Positions 1 through 7,778 of a DNA stretch of 10,778 nucleotides are shown here, piece after piece (the first letter of the stretch is position 1; every line of letters begins with the position of its first letter). The notes under the pieces were generated by a model. It worked only from the letters and a program-made list of their open reading frames with translations. It searched no databases and was not told where the DNA came from. A program made the position numbers and the translations under genes. The DNA comes from Pseudomonadota bacterium (GTDB taxonomy: Bacteria; Bdellovibrionota_B; Oligoflexia; Oligoflexales; Bin106). Location: NCBI GenBank assembly GCA_026710525.1, contig JAPOQT010000038.1, positions 1 to 10,778 of the forward strand, in the 5' to 3' direction.

Positions 1-1784
1 GGTACTTTCGGAAGCATCACATATCGCCAGTATGCCATTCTCACGAAAGGATTAATAAGTCCTGGGATAAAAGCAGCATCATCATGGATAAACTGAATCA
101 TTTTACGAGACAGCTCTTGTTTTTTTGTCTCATCAAAGGTTGCCTTGTATGCATCAATGAGTTTATCAAGTTCAGGGCTTGCGGTCATGGTAAGGTTATT
201 AGTTTGAGGCTTAGCGTTCACAGAGTGAAAGAATTGCCAGAATGGTGGTGGCGGTTGTGCACCTCCTATACCAAAACCAGCCCAGGCAATATCATATTTT
301 TTGTCACTCTGTTGTTTGAAGCCAGCTGAAGGTTCTTTCATATCGAGGACAATATCAAAGCCAGCTTTTTTCGCCTCTTCTTTCAGCAGAATAAGCCGAG
401 GTTGGTGATATTTTGCTGTGTAAAGAATTTTAGCTTCTAGCTTCTCACCATTTTTTTGCCAGAAGCCATCACTGCCTAGTGTATAACCAGATTGTTTCAT
501 TAGGGACGAGGCTTTAGCCACACTAAATTCCCTGGCTGTCACACCCTTATTGTCGTAGTTATCATAACCAATATAAAAAGCGGGTAATCTCACATACTCA
601 GACTGGGTAATATTTTTATTAACCTTGTCAAAATTGAGTGCGTGAGCAAAAGCCTTGCGCACATTAACATCATCCCAAGGTTTTCGAGAGCTGTTAATAA
701 AAAGTATTTGGGCACCGTGAGGAGTATCCGTATAGAACCATAGTTTTTTCACATAACCCTTATCAAACACACCGCCCTTTGCTTTATTATGCCAAAGATC
801 AGGAATAGTTAGATGGTGTTCTGTTAATTTGCCGGCAAGGAAGTTTTGCCAGATAGCTTCTTGATTGCGAATCACTTTAAAGTGAAGCTTTTCAAAGTTG
901 TAGGTGTTTTTGACATATTTAAGATCTTGAGCCCACCATGACTTTTTCTTTTTAAAGGTCACAAATTTACCATGTTTAAATGATGATAGAACGTAAGGCC
1001 CAGTGGTTGGTTCAAGTTTCCAGTTATAATTTTTTACCCAATCCTTATCAAGCTTATGAAAACCTTTATGCATAGGACTCAGGGTTGTGGTAAGTAAGAG
1101 GGTTTTTTTGACATGTTTTTTCCCTGCCACCACAGAGATCACATCAGGAGCATGAACGACAACATCTTTAATTTCTTCGGTATAGTAGTTATTGTACCAA
1201 GGAGCGACAATATGAGGTGATCTCATAAATGTGAGGGTAAACTGGAAATCTTCAGCTGTTACTGGTTTACCATCAGACCATTTAGCTTTTGTGTTGAGTT
1301 TGTAATAAACGGTTTGGTTGTCAGCCGCCACAGCCCAGTGAGTGGCGAGGGAAGGTATGATGTTTTTGGTGTTTGGATGGAGGGATAAAAGCCCCATTTG
1401 ATTTGAATTCAAATACGAGCGAATGCCACTATTTGAGTTAGGACCCACTCGACGAAAGGTGACAGGAAAGTCTTGTAGGTGGCTATAATAAGTACCGCCA
1501 GGGACAGCTTCAGGGGACGCAATCACAGGGTCAGAGTTATTGGTTTCCCAAACCAGTCCCTCGGGTAGGGTGAAGTCTTTGTTGTTTTTAGTATCGGTGG
1601 TGGTGGCATGGTCATGACTAAGAGTCTTATCTTTCTTAGGGGTTGACTCCTGAGCCAGCACAAGAGAAGGGTTGGTAGCGAGAACAAAAGCACCTATGCA
1701 CATTATGGTGGTTAGTAACAGCTTTTGATTAAATGCTAACGGACTCAACGGCTGTCCGTCGTTACTTTTTGAGACTTTTATCAT
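1..1784 (-). CDS. ABC transporter periplasmic solute-binding protein, family 5 (YejA-like), 3' end cut by the window edge
   Basis: This gene reads open from ATG at 1784 to the left edge: 594 codons plus two bases with no stop, so only the C-terminus is missing. The product should be a periplasmic receptor delivering peptides or similar solutes to an ABC importer. Residues 1-44 look like a signal peptide, with basic residues, a hydrophobic core (about 22-36) and probable cleavage after VLA at 42-44. A hydrophilic Lys/Asp/Thr/His-rich linker (about 45-72) follows. The family 5 hallmark is AKWSDGKPVTAEDFQFTL at 167-184; GPYVLSSF (262-269) and the Trp/Tyr/Lys-rich body also fit. E. coli YejA has about 604 residues, so the length agrees. 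The ATG follows AAGGAAAGGA with 5 bases between. A PPPP run lies at 511-514. The membrane and ATPase subunits are not in the window. The family is clear; the substrate and the YejA assignment are inference. Confidence 0.88.
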   Translation of the reverse strand, partial: MIKVSKSNDGQPLSPLAFNQKLLLTTIMCIGAFVLATNPSLVLAQESTPKKDKTLSHDHATTTDTKNNKDFTLPEGLVWETNNSDPVIASPEAVPGGTYYSHLQDFPVTFRRVGPNSNSGIRSYLNSNQMGLLSLHPNTKNIIPSLATHWAVAADNQTVYYKLNTKAKWSDGKPVTAEDFQFTLTFMRSPHIVAPWYNNYYTEEIKDVVVHAPDVISVVAGKKHVKKTLLLTTTLSPMHKGFHKLDKDWVKNYNWKLEPTTGPYVLSSFKHGKFVTFKKKKSWWAQDLKYVKNTYNFEKLHFKVIRNQEAIWQNFLAGKLTEHHLTIPDLWHNKAKGGVFDKGYVKKLWFYTDTPHGAQILFINSSRKPWDDVNVRKAFAHALNFDKVNKNITQSEYVRLPAFYIGYDNYDNKGVTAREFSVAKASSLMKQSGYTLGSDGFWQKNGEKLEAKILYTAKYHQPRLILLKEEAKKAGFDIVLDMKEPSAGFKQQSDKKYDIAWAGFGIGGAQPPPPFWQFFHSVNAKPQTNNLTMTASPELDKLIDAYKATFDETKKQELSRKMIQFIHDDAAFIPGLINPFVRMAYWRYVMLPKV

Positions 1785-1839
1785 TACGGTCCTTTCCTTA
1801 ATAAGCGTTGATGAGAATTTTTCTGCGGGTCTCAGGGTT

Positions 1840-1868
1840 ATCATATAGTATCAACACCTCATTTTCAA
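1840..1868 (-). promoter_or_regulatory. Sigma-70-type promoter of the solute-binding protein gene
   Basis: Read on the minus strand, TTGAAA (1868-1863) and TATGAT (1845-1840) are separated by exactly 17 bases. Each matches the sigma-70 consensus at five of six positions. The predicted start of transcription is near 1833, giving a leader of about 50 bases before the ATG at 1784. The site lies in the 107-base gap after folA, so the binding protein gene can be transcribed independently of thyA-folA. I saw no clear terminator between folA and this promoter, so read-through is also possible. Confidence 0.6.
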
Positions 1869-1891
1869 GGAAAGATTAAGTTAATGGCGAA

Positions 1892-2464
1892 CTATCTTAT
1901 AAAAAGTTTATCATAGCCACTCACCACTCTGTCGGGTGGATGATGAGAATCGTTGTTTTTTGGCGAGGTTAAGGCAAGGGTGATTGGTTTTTTTTCTAAT
2001 AAGCGAAATTGATCAAGGGCTGCTATGGGATAAAAAGTGTCTCCGGCAATGTTGTCATTAATTTCGGTGACGTAAACTTTCTGGCTCCAAGGGAGTAATA
2101 ACTGATAAATTTCGCTGCCACCAATGACAAATACACGTTGATTTGAGGTTAGTTTTTTTGCTATTTCAAGGGCGCTTTTTACGGTATTAGCGAGGGCAAG
2201 TTGTTGATGGTTAGGTAAACTGAGAGCGGAACGAGACATAATAACATGGGCTCTTCCCGGGAGAATCCCTGGTAATGACTGCCAGGTTTTTCGGCCCATA
2301 ATTAAACAGGATCCCATGGTTATACCCTTAAATTTTGCGAGATCTTCAGGAATATGCCAAGGGAGCTGACCATTGCTGCCAATGACGCCAGAGCTTGTCA
2401 TGCAAACAATCTGGCAGACTTCGATCTGTTTTTTGTCACGGTTATGGTTTGTTGTGTTCATCAC
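1892..2464 (-). CDS. folA: Dihydrofolate reductase
   Basis: This enzyme reduces dihydrofolate to tetrahydrofolate with NADPH in the cytoplasm, restoring the cofactor consumed by ThyA next door. Visible family features are the mobile active-site loop with GVIGSNGQLPWHIPEDL (26-42), where Asp41 corresponds to the catalytic Asp27 of E. coli. Others are the NADPH-binding GRKTW (57-61), LPGR (68-71) with the Arg that holds the folate glutamate, VIGGSEIY (113-120), and GDTFYP (141-146). The start is GTG at 2464 or the adjacent ATG at 2461. No good Shine-Dalgarno sequence precedes them, and the thyA stop is the in-frame stop upstream. The next Met (22) would remove the first beta strand, so it is unlikely. 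The protein therefore has about 13 extra N-terminal residues and is longer (190) than the usual ~160. It starts 30 bases after thyA ends and is probably cotranscribed and translationally coupled with it. Confidence 0.95.
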   Translation of the reverse strand: MMNTTNHNRDKKQIEVCQIVCMTSSGVIGSNGQLPWHIPEDLAKFKGITMGSCLIMGRKTWQSLPGILPGRAHVIMSRSALSLPNHQQLALANTVKSALEIAKKLTSNQRVFVIGGSEIYQLLLPWSQKVYVTEINDNIAGDTFYPIAALDQFRLLEKKPITLALTSPKNNDSHHPPDRVVSGYDKLFIR

Positions 2465-2494
2465 GCTTGTTTTTTGGATATGGAGGGGTAAACA

Positions 2495-3289
2495 TCATAC
2501 GGCTACCGGTGCCTTAATGGTAGGATGATGCTGGTAATTTTCTAAACGAATATCTTCGTAGCTATAATCAAAAATAGAATTCACATTGGGATTTAGTGTG
2601 AGGGTTGGTAGTGGTAGCGGTTGCCTTGAGAGTTGAAGTTTTGCTTGATCAAAATGATTGTGGTAGAGATGGACATCGCCAAAAGTATGGATAAATTCAC
2701 CGACACCATAACCTAACTCTTTCGCTATCATTATCGTCAGCAGGGAGTAAGAGACGATGTTAAACGGCACACCTAAAAAAATATCAGCAGATCTTTGATA
2801 CATCTGACAGTGAAGCTTTTCTTGTTTCACAGCAAATTGGAAAAAAGCATGACAGGGTGGTAGCGCCATTTGATCTAGTTCTCCTGGATTGTAAGCCACC
2901 ACGAGATGACGTCTTGAGGTCGGGTCATCTTTCAGGCTTTGCAGTACCCGAGATATTTGATCAATTGTTGCGCCACTAGGCGTCTGCCAGCTGCGCCACT
3001 GGGCACCATAAACCCTACCGAGCTCTCCTTGTTCATCGGCCCAGGGATGCCAAATAGTCACGCCATGATCTGCTAGATACTGGATGTGAGTATCGCCGCG
3101 TAACATCCAAAGTAGTTCATAGACAGCAGCTTTAAAATGAACTTTCTTTGTGGTTACAATAGGGAAGCCATGGTTGAGGTCAAATCGTAGTTGGTGACCA
3201 AAAAGACTCCTAGTCCCAACACCTGTTCTATCTTGTGCGTCACAGCCATTCTGTAGAATCTCTTGGAGAAGATTGAGGTAACTTTGCAT
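2495..3289 (-). CDS. thyA: Thymidylate synthase (folate-dependent, ThyA type)
   Basis: ThyA methylates dUMP to dTMP using methylene-tetrahydrofolate, releasing dihydrofolate. The chosen start (ATG at 3289) gives 264 residues, the same length as E. coli ThyA, and the sequence appears to align without gaps through the catalytic region. A GTG at 3304 is in frame and would add five residues; I prefer the ATG because of the length match, though the Shine-Dalgarno signal is weak for both. Active-site elements are DRTG with Arg21, PPCHAFF with nucleophile Cys146, YQRSADIFLG with Arg166 and Asp169, and PFN with Asn177. The C-terminus ends in IKAPVAV, the usual terminal segment that closes on the substrate. 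It is first in an apparent thyA-folA transcript and divergent from murE. Nothing looks broken or transferred. Confidence 0.97.
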   Translation of the reverse strand: MQSYLNLLQEILQNGCDAQDRTGVGTRSLFGHQLRFDLNHGFPIVTTKKVHFKAAVYELLWMLRGDTHIQYLADHGVTIWHPWADEQGELGRVYGAQWRSWQTPSGATIDQISRVLQSLKDDPTSRRHLVVAYNPGELDQMALPPCHAFFQFAVKQEKLHCQMYQRSADIFLGVPFNIVSYSLLTIMIAKELGYGVGEFIHTFGDVHLYHNHFDQAKLQLSRQPLPLPTLTLNPNVNSIFDYSYEDIRLENYQHHPTIKAPVAV

Positions 3290-3341
3290 CGGTACTATCA
3301 CCACTGAGAGAAACTGTTAAACATCGGTAACAATGATATTG

Positions 3342-3370
3342 TTTATTTTCTTTTGCGTTCTGTCCATCAA
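3342..3370 (-). promoter_or_regulatory. Candidate thyA-folA promoter
   Basis: On the minus strand, TTGATG (3370-3365) and AATAAA (3347-3342) are 17 bases apart, each matching four of six sigma-70 consensus positions. The leader to the thyA ATG would be about 45 bases. The surrounding DNA is AT-rich, so chance matches are easy; this is the best pair I could find in the gap. Confidence 0.3.
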
Positions 3371-3374
3371 TTTA

Positions 3375-3404
3375 TTGTTCGCCGTTTGCCTCATGATGCA
3401 TAAC
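3375..3404 (+). promoter_or_regulatory. Candidate murE-murF-mraY promoter
   Basis: TTGTTC (3375-3380) and CATAAC (3399-3404) are 18 bases apart, a weak sigma-70-like pair in the only non-coding stretch upstream of murE. It would lie back to back with the thyA candidate. A modest Shine-Dalgarno sequence, GAGAAG (3426-3431), sits 5 bases before the murE ATG. The match is poor and the call rests mainly on a divergent operon needing a promoter here. Confidence 0.22.
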
Positions 3405-3436
3405 TTCCAGAAACCCGCGTTAAATGAGAAGCTCAG

Positions 3437-5077
3437 ATGACCCTACACTCTCAAAATAAACCAGAATATAGCTGTCGTCTTGGCGAGATAGTTGCCCGTC
3501 TTCGTAGGGCTGGACTACTCGAGTCTTACAGGATGAATAATTCTGATAAAACACTGGTATCCCTCATTCCGTCTTACACATTTCAAAGAATCTATGATCA
3601 ATCTCATGATGGTGACCTAAATCCGGCTACCGTTGGGGTGCTTTTTTATCAAGGAGTTCAGGTTGATCATCATCAGAGCTTACCTGTTATGTTAAAGGGT
3701 CGCTATCAGCCTGGGGTATTTGTCGGCGGCTCTTCTTTAGCAGTAGAACTTATGCCAGAGAACACCTCCTATATCAAGGTGTCATGTCCTCGGTCTGCAT
3801 GGCCAATTGCCATGGATGTGATAACAGGATCAGTGCAGAACTCACTAAGTTTTATTGGAATCACAGGGACCAATGGTAAAACCTCCACCACCTGGATACT
3901 TCATGAACTCATGAGACAGGTCAAGGTGCCACATCTTGTTATTGGTACATTTGGTTCTTGTTACTCATTAGGTGGTGAGGCAATAAGCCTCCCTGATTTT
4001 AAGGTCACTGGTCATACCACACCAGACCCTTCGATCCTGTTTCCACTCCTGAGTGAAGCGGTAACTTATGGCGTCCGTTATGTGATCATGGAGGTATCGA
4101 GTCATAGTTTGATGCAAAAAAAACTATATGGGATCGTCTTTGATCATGTGGCATTCACCAGCTTCTCCCGTGATCATCTCGATATTCATGGCACCATGGA
4201 TGACTATTTCCAGACGAAATGGCAGTTATTTTCCGCCCCCTATTCGACAAAAAACACCCAACAGTGGATCACACAAAAACTACTAGATTCAGATGTTTTT
4301 CAAAAGTGTTGTCGTAAGTCAGACGTATTGTCAAAGGAGGGTGCCTGGGATAAGCTTCAGGTTATTAACCCAAAAAAGATGAAAAATCCTTCTCATGGTT
4401 ACTCAGGTCACTTTATGGCTGAAAATCTTTCCTTAGCCGCCCATATGGCCTCATCCATCCTAGGGATTGATGATCACAATCTGTTCCAGGAAATGGACAT
4501 GACCCAGCTGCGTCCTGTGCCAGGTCGGATGCATATTATTTGGCGGCAGCCTTATGTCATCATCGATTATGCCCACACCCCCGATGCCATCGGCCAAGCT
4601 CTGGGCTATTTAAAGGATATTTATCAGGGTTACCCACTTTGGGTGGTGTTTGGTTGTGGTGGTATGAGAGATCAGGGTAAAAGAGCTCCTATGGGCAGAG
4701 TGGCCACCACTTTGAGTGATCGAGTATTTTTAACTTCAGATAACCCACGCCAGGAAGATCCAGAGTCGATTATCAATGATATCAAAGGGGGGATTAGTCC
4801 CCCTGATATGGTTAAGGTTACTGTTATATTAGATCGCCGGGAGGCTATTCGACGAGCCCTTAGGGAGGCATGTCTTATGGGTAACAGTGGAAAAAAAAGA
4901 AGTCAGCAGGTAAAGACGAATTTTCCGGTGGTTTTAATTGCTGGTAAGGGTCATGAAACCACTCAGACAATAGGGAATAAGATATTAGAATTTTCAGATC
5001 AACAAGTGGCTCTTGATTTCTTCGAGGATCAAAAAAATCATACTGGTCAGCAAGACGCCACCACTAACACGACATGA
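3437..5077 (+). CDS. murE: UDP-N-acetylmuramoyl-L-alanyl-D-glutamate--2,6-diaminopimelate ligase
   Basis: MurE is the cytoplasmic ATP-dependent ligase adding the third stem-peptide residue to UDP-MurNAc-L-Ala-D-Glu. The central domain has the P-loop GTNGKTS (144-150), TTPDP (194-198), EVSSHSL (219-225) and SRDHLDIHGTMDDYFQTK (244-261), where Lys261 is the residue usually carbamylated. The C-terminal domain begins near RPVPGRM (359-365), followed by DYAHTPDA (377-384), GCGGMRDQGKR (407-417), DNPRQED (435-441) and GKGHE (503-507). DNPR is the signature for meso-diaminopimelate rather than lysine. Length is 546 against about 495 in E. coli, with an extended N-terminus and a hydrophilic tail after about 530. 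The N-terminal uridine-binding domain is divergent: the usual DSR appears replaced by DQSH (54-57), although VGVLFYQGVQVD (66-77) still resembles that domain. The last four bases overlap murF. The assignment is firm; the N-domain is the odd part. Confidence 0.95.
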   Translation: MTLHSQNKPEYSCRLGEIVARLRRAGLLESYRMNNSDKTLVSLIPSYTFQRIYDQSHDGDLNPATVGVLFYQGVQVDHHQSLPVMLKGRYQPGVFVGGSSLAVELMPENTSYIKVSCPRSAWPIAMDVITGSVQNSLSFIGITGTNGKTSTTWILHELMRQVKVPHLVIGTFGSCYSLGGEAISLPDFKVTGHTTPDPSILFPLLSEAVTYGVRYVIMEVSSHSLMQKKLYGIVFDHVAFTSFSRDHLDIHGTMDDYFQTKWQLFSAPYSTKNTQQWITQKLLDSDVFQKCCRKSDVLSKEGAWDKLQVINPKKMKNPSHGYSGHFMAENLSLAAHMASSILGIDDHNLFQEMDMTQLRPVPGRMHIIWRQPYVIIDYAHTPDAIGQALGYLKDIYQGYPLWVVFGCGGMRDQGKRAPMGRVATTLSDRVFLTSDNPRQEDPESIINDIKGGISPPDMVKVTVILDRREAIRRALREACLMGNSGKKRSQQVKTNFPVVLIAGKGHETTQTIGNKILEFSDQQVALDFFEDQKNHTGQQDATTNTT

Positions 5078-6645
5078 TTATGAAGTTACACACCATTATT
5101 CATCAGTATATTCCTGAAGCAACGCCCATAGACTTAGAGAGTATGGAGCATGATTTTTTTAGCTATTACAAGGTACAAACTGATTCACGTGCTTGTGACC
5201 CTCGATCTTTTTTTGTGCCGTTACAGGGAGAGCGTTTTGATGGTCATCAGTTTATTAGTGAAGCGATTAGTCGTGGATGTGCTGGTTATTTTTATGAACC
5301 AGAGAAACACACTCCTAAGGTATTGGCGTCATGCTCACCGGTGGCAGTACCGAACATTTTGAGTGCTTACCAAGTCCTGGGTCATGTTTATAGAAAAACC
5401 GTGTTGGTGCAAACAAAACTAGTCGCTATTTCAGGTTCATGCGGCAAAACTACGGTTAAAGAGCTATTAAAAATAACATTGTCTCGGTTTGGATCTGTGT
5501 CGGCGACCTTGGCGAATGAAAACAATGAGATTGGTGTCGTGAAAACTATTCTTAATACACCAGCCGATACTGATTTTCTTATATGTGAAATGGGAATGCG
5601 TAATAAGAATGATCTGGAGCGTCTTGTTTGGCTAGCCTCACCTAATATTTCAGTATTAACCTGTGTCACAGAATCTCATCTTAGTTGCGTGACCAACATC
5701 GACGAGGTCTATGAAGGCAAGATGCGTTTGTTTAGCTCCGCCCCAGAAGCTTATTGGTTAGGGCCAGCAAACGATTCTAAAATTATGGCGCAACTCCTAA
5801 CCCATCCTGGTCGTCATAAGTCGTTTTGTTTTACCACTGATACCAACGACAGATTTCCAGCAATGGGGAGTGTAATACTCACCGATTATAATATAGATTT
5901 TAACCGTCTTGAGACACAAGTAGTAGCTCAATTGGACCATCCTCAAGTGTTTACTCAGCAGCAAAAAATCTCCCTCTCAGTTTCTTCTATCCATAGTAAA
6001 GCAGCTGAAAATCTCGCTATAACACTTGGGTGCGCGATGATTCTTCTCGGTGGCAAAGTCCTTGAGCTTCATGGTAAAAAGTTAGTATTTCCAGGTATTG
6101 ACGGTCGTTACCAGTTGTGGCGAGCCAAAGGCGTTCGGCTCATTGATGATGCTTATAATGCTTGTCCTTTGAGTATGAGATCAGGACTATTCAGTGTATT
6201 TGGTTTGTGTGCACAATTATTGTTGTCTCATTCACCGCTACAGCTCACTCTGGTTTTAGGTGATATGCTGGAGCTTGGTGATAGAGAGGAGTTAGCTCAT
6301 TTTGAGCTTGGAGGGTGGATTAAGGCTCATTTTCATACTGTTATCCATAAAATCGAGTTATCTTTTATTTTGTGTGGCCCTCTTAGCTCTGATCACCTAT
6401 CAAAAGGATTAGGTGATGAAATATGTCATGCAGCCACCATTCACTCTTTTAGGACCGCAAGTGACATTCTCACGAGCCCACAGTGGGACAAACTCGCGAT
6501 GTCGTTACACTTCCAAGTAAGCTGCCAAGAACCCAACATGCTTCCCAAGCAACACGTGGTATTCTTAAAAGCATCTCACGGTAGTCGGGTTCATCAACTC
6601 ACCCGTGACCTACTAACCAAGACTCCGGAGTTACAAATCTCTTGA
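5074..6645 (+). CDS. murF: UDP-N-acetylmuramoyl-tripeptide--D-alanyl-D-alanine ligase
   Basis: MurF joins D-Ala-D-Ala to the UDP-MurNAc tripeptide with ATP, completing the soluble precursor. The uridine-binding N-domain is canonical here: QTDSRACDPRSFFVPLQGERFDGHQF (35-60). The ATPase domain carries the P-loop GSCGKTTVKE (121-130), ANENNEIG (147-154), CEMGMRNKNDLERL (171-184) and ESHL (200-203), with Lys216 at the usual carbamylated-lysine region. The C-terminal domain shows IDDAYNACPLS (357-367), LGDMLELG (395-402) and a KASHGSR segment (499-505) where many homologues have KGSR. At 523 residues it is about 70 longer than the E. coli protein, mostly through extra sequence at about 430-495. 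The ATG at 5074 sits in an ATGA overlap with the murE stop, implying coupled translation. The stop overlaps the mraY start in the same way. Confidence 0.95.
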   Translation: MIMKLHTIIHQYIPEATPIDLESMEHDFFSYYKVQTDSRACDPRSFFVPLQGERFDGHQFISEAISRGCAGYFYEPEKHTPKVLASCSPVAVPNILSAYQVLGHVYRKTVLVQTKLVAISGSCGKTTVKELLKITLSRFGSVSATLANENNEIGVVKTILNTPADTDFLICEMGMRNKNDLERLVWLASPNISVLTCVTESHLSCVTNIDEVYEGKMRLFSSAPEAYWLGPANDSKIMAQLLTHPGRHKSFCFTTDTNDRFPAMGSVILTDYNIDFNRLETQVVAQLDHPQVFTQQQKISLSVSSIHSKAAENLAITLGCAMILLGGKVLELHGKKLVFPGIDGRYQLWRAKGVRLIDDAYNACPLSMRSGLFSVFGLCAQLLLSHSPLQLTLVLGDMLELGDREELAHFELGGWIKAHFHTVIHKIELSFILCGPLSSDHLSKGLGDEICHAATIHSFRTASDILTSPQWDKLAMSLHFQVSCQEPNMLPKQHVVFLKASHGSRVHQLTRDLLTKTPELQIS

Positions 6646-7778
6646 TACCTTATCTTCTAGCGATGCTTGTCGAAGATTTTTCGTTTCTCAATGTCTCTCG
6701 GTACATTACTTTTCGAGCTGGGATGGCATTTTTAACCTCGCTGCTGTTGAGCTTACTCCTTGCCCCTTGGTTTATTCAGCGTTTGCAAAAAAAGCGATGG
6801 GGCCAAGTTATTAGAGACGATGGTCCCGGGAGCCATCAGAAGAAGAATGGCACACCGACCATGGGTGGTGGCTTGATTATTTTAGCAGTATTACTACCGT
6901 CGTTATTATGGATGAATATTCAAAGTCCATTTTTATGGGCTCTGGTGATGATTGTTGCTGGTTTTGGTTTGCTTGGGTTTATTGATGACTACCTGAAAAT
7001 TCAAGAAAAGAATGCAAAAGGGCTCACACCGAGAGTGAAGTTGATTAGCCAGTTTTCCATGGCTCTCATCGTGCTACTGATTTTCGATTATTCCTATGGT
7101 CAGCAACTGTCTGTTCCTTCTTACGAGCATGTTGCCAGTAGTCAAGAGTCTGTGAGCTCAATTCTTGCTTGGCTGTTTTTACCGTTTATGAAATTCGTCG
7201 CCATACCCCTCGGTATTCTAGGGATACCATTTGCTTGTTTTGTTATTGTTGGTAGTTCTAATGCCGTCAATCTCACGGATGGCTTAGATGGTTTAGCGAT
7301 TGGCCCAGTTATGATTGCCGCTGCCACATTAGCTGTTCTTTGTTATGTGACAGGTCACGTTGAAATAGCTAAGTATCTGAATTATCATCATGTTCCTGGT
7401 AGCGGTGAACTCAGTATTTTTGCAGCTACTATGGTTGGTGCGGGCCTAGGTTTTCTTTGGTATAACACCTACCCTGCCCAAGTATTTATGGGGGATGTCG
7501 GCTCGCTACCACTAGGGGCTGCCTTAGGGACTCTAGCGGTATTAACGAAGCATGAGATACTATGGGCTTTGATCGGGGGTATTTTTGTTTTAGAAACCTT
7601 GAGTGTTATGACTCAAGTGATTTCTTTCAAGCTCACAGGTAAACGTGTCTTTAAAATGGCGCCTATCCATCACCATCTTGAGCTAAAAGGTTGGGCAGAG
7701 CCAAAAGTCATTGTGAGGTTCTGGATTATTGCCATTATTTTAGCGATGATTGCCCTATTAAGTCTTAAGGTGCGCTAA
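6642..7778 (+). CDS. mraY: Phospho-N-acetylmuramoyl-pentapeptide-transferase
   Basis: MraY is the polytopic inner-membrane enzyme that moves phospho-MurNAc-pentapeptide from UDP to undecaprenyl phosphate, forming lipid I. Conserved catalytic elements are RDDGPGSHQKKNGTPTMGG (58-76), the FIDDY pair Asp115-Asp116, NAVNLTDGLDGLA (207-219), GFLWYNTYPAQVFMGDVGS (270-288) with Asp285, and the HHH motif at 343-345. Many hydrophobic segments are visible, as expected for about ten membrane helices. The start is TTG at 6642, overlapping the murF stop as TTGA. With it the N-terminus aligns residue for residue with E. coli MraY up to ITFRA, and GGAG lies 11 bases upstream. The ATG at 6663 has no such support. 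Length is 378 against 360, the extra residues falling in the loop around 150-185. murD, ftsW and murG would often follow but do not. Confidence 0.96.
   Translation: MIPYLLAMLVEDFSFLNVSRYITFRAGMAFLTSLLLSLLLAPWFIQRLQKKRWGQVIRDDGPGSHQKKNGTPTMGGGLIILAVLLPSLLWMNIQSPFLWALVMIVAGFGLLGFIDDYLKIQEKNAKGLTPRVKLISQFSMALIVLLIFDYSYGQQLSVPSYEHVASSQESVSSILAWLFLPFMKFVAIPLGILGIPFACFVIVGSSNAVNLTDGLDGLAIGPVMIAAATLAVLCYVTGHVEIAKYLNYHHVPGSGELSIFAATMVGAGLGFLWYNTYPAQVFMGDVGSLPLGAALGTLAVLTKHEILWALIGGIFVLETLSVMTQVISFKLTGKRVFKMAPIHHHLELKGWAEPKVIVRFWIIAIILAMIALLSLKVR

Noticed and set aside
84..329. Plus-strand open frame of 81 codons
   Set aside because: It lies opposite the well-supported solute-binding protein and has no family features; it is a shadow frame.
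3596..4480. Six TGATCA sites in about 900 bases of murE
   Set aside because: They arise from frequent GATCA(T/C) contexts such as Asp-His and Val-Ile-Met codons, and the hexamer is common elsewhere in the window, so there is no clustered regulatory element.
5388..5669. Minus-strand open frame within murF
   Set aside because: It is fully covered by conserved MurF motifs on the plus strand. The same reasoning excludes 5150-5362, 7142-7327, 8240-8455, 8565-8807 and 9448-9669.
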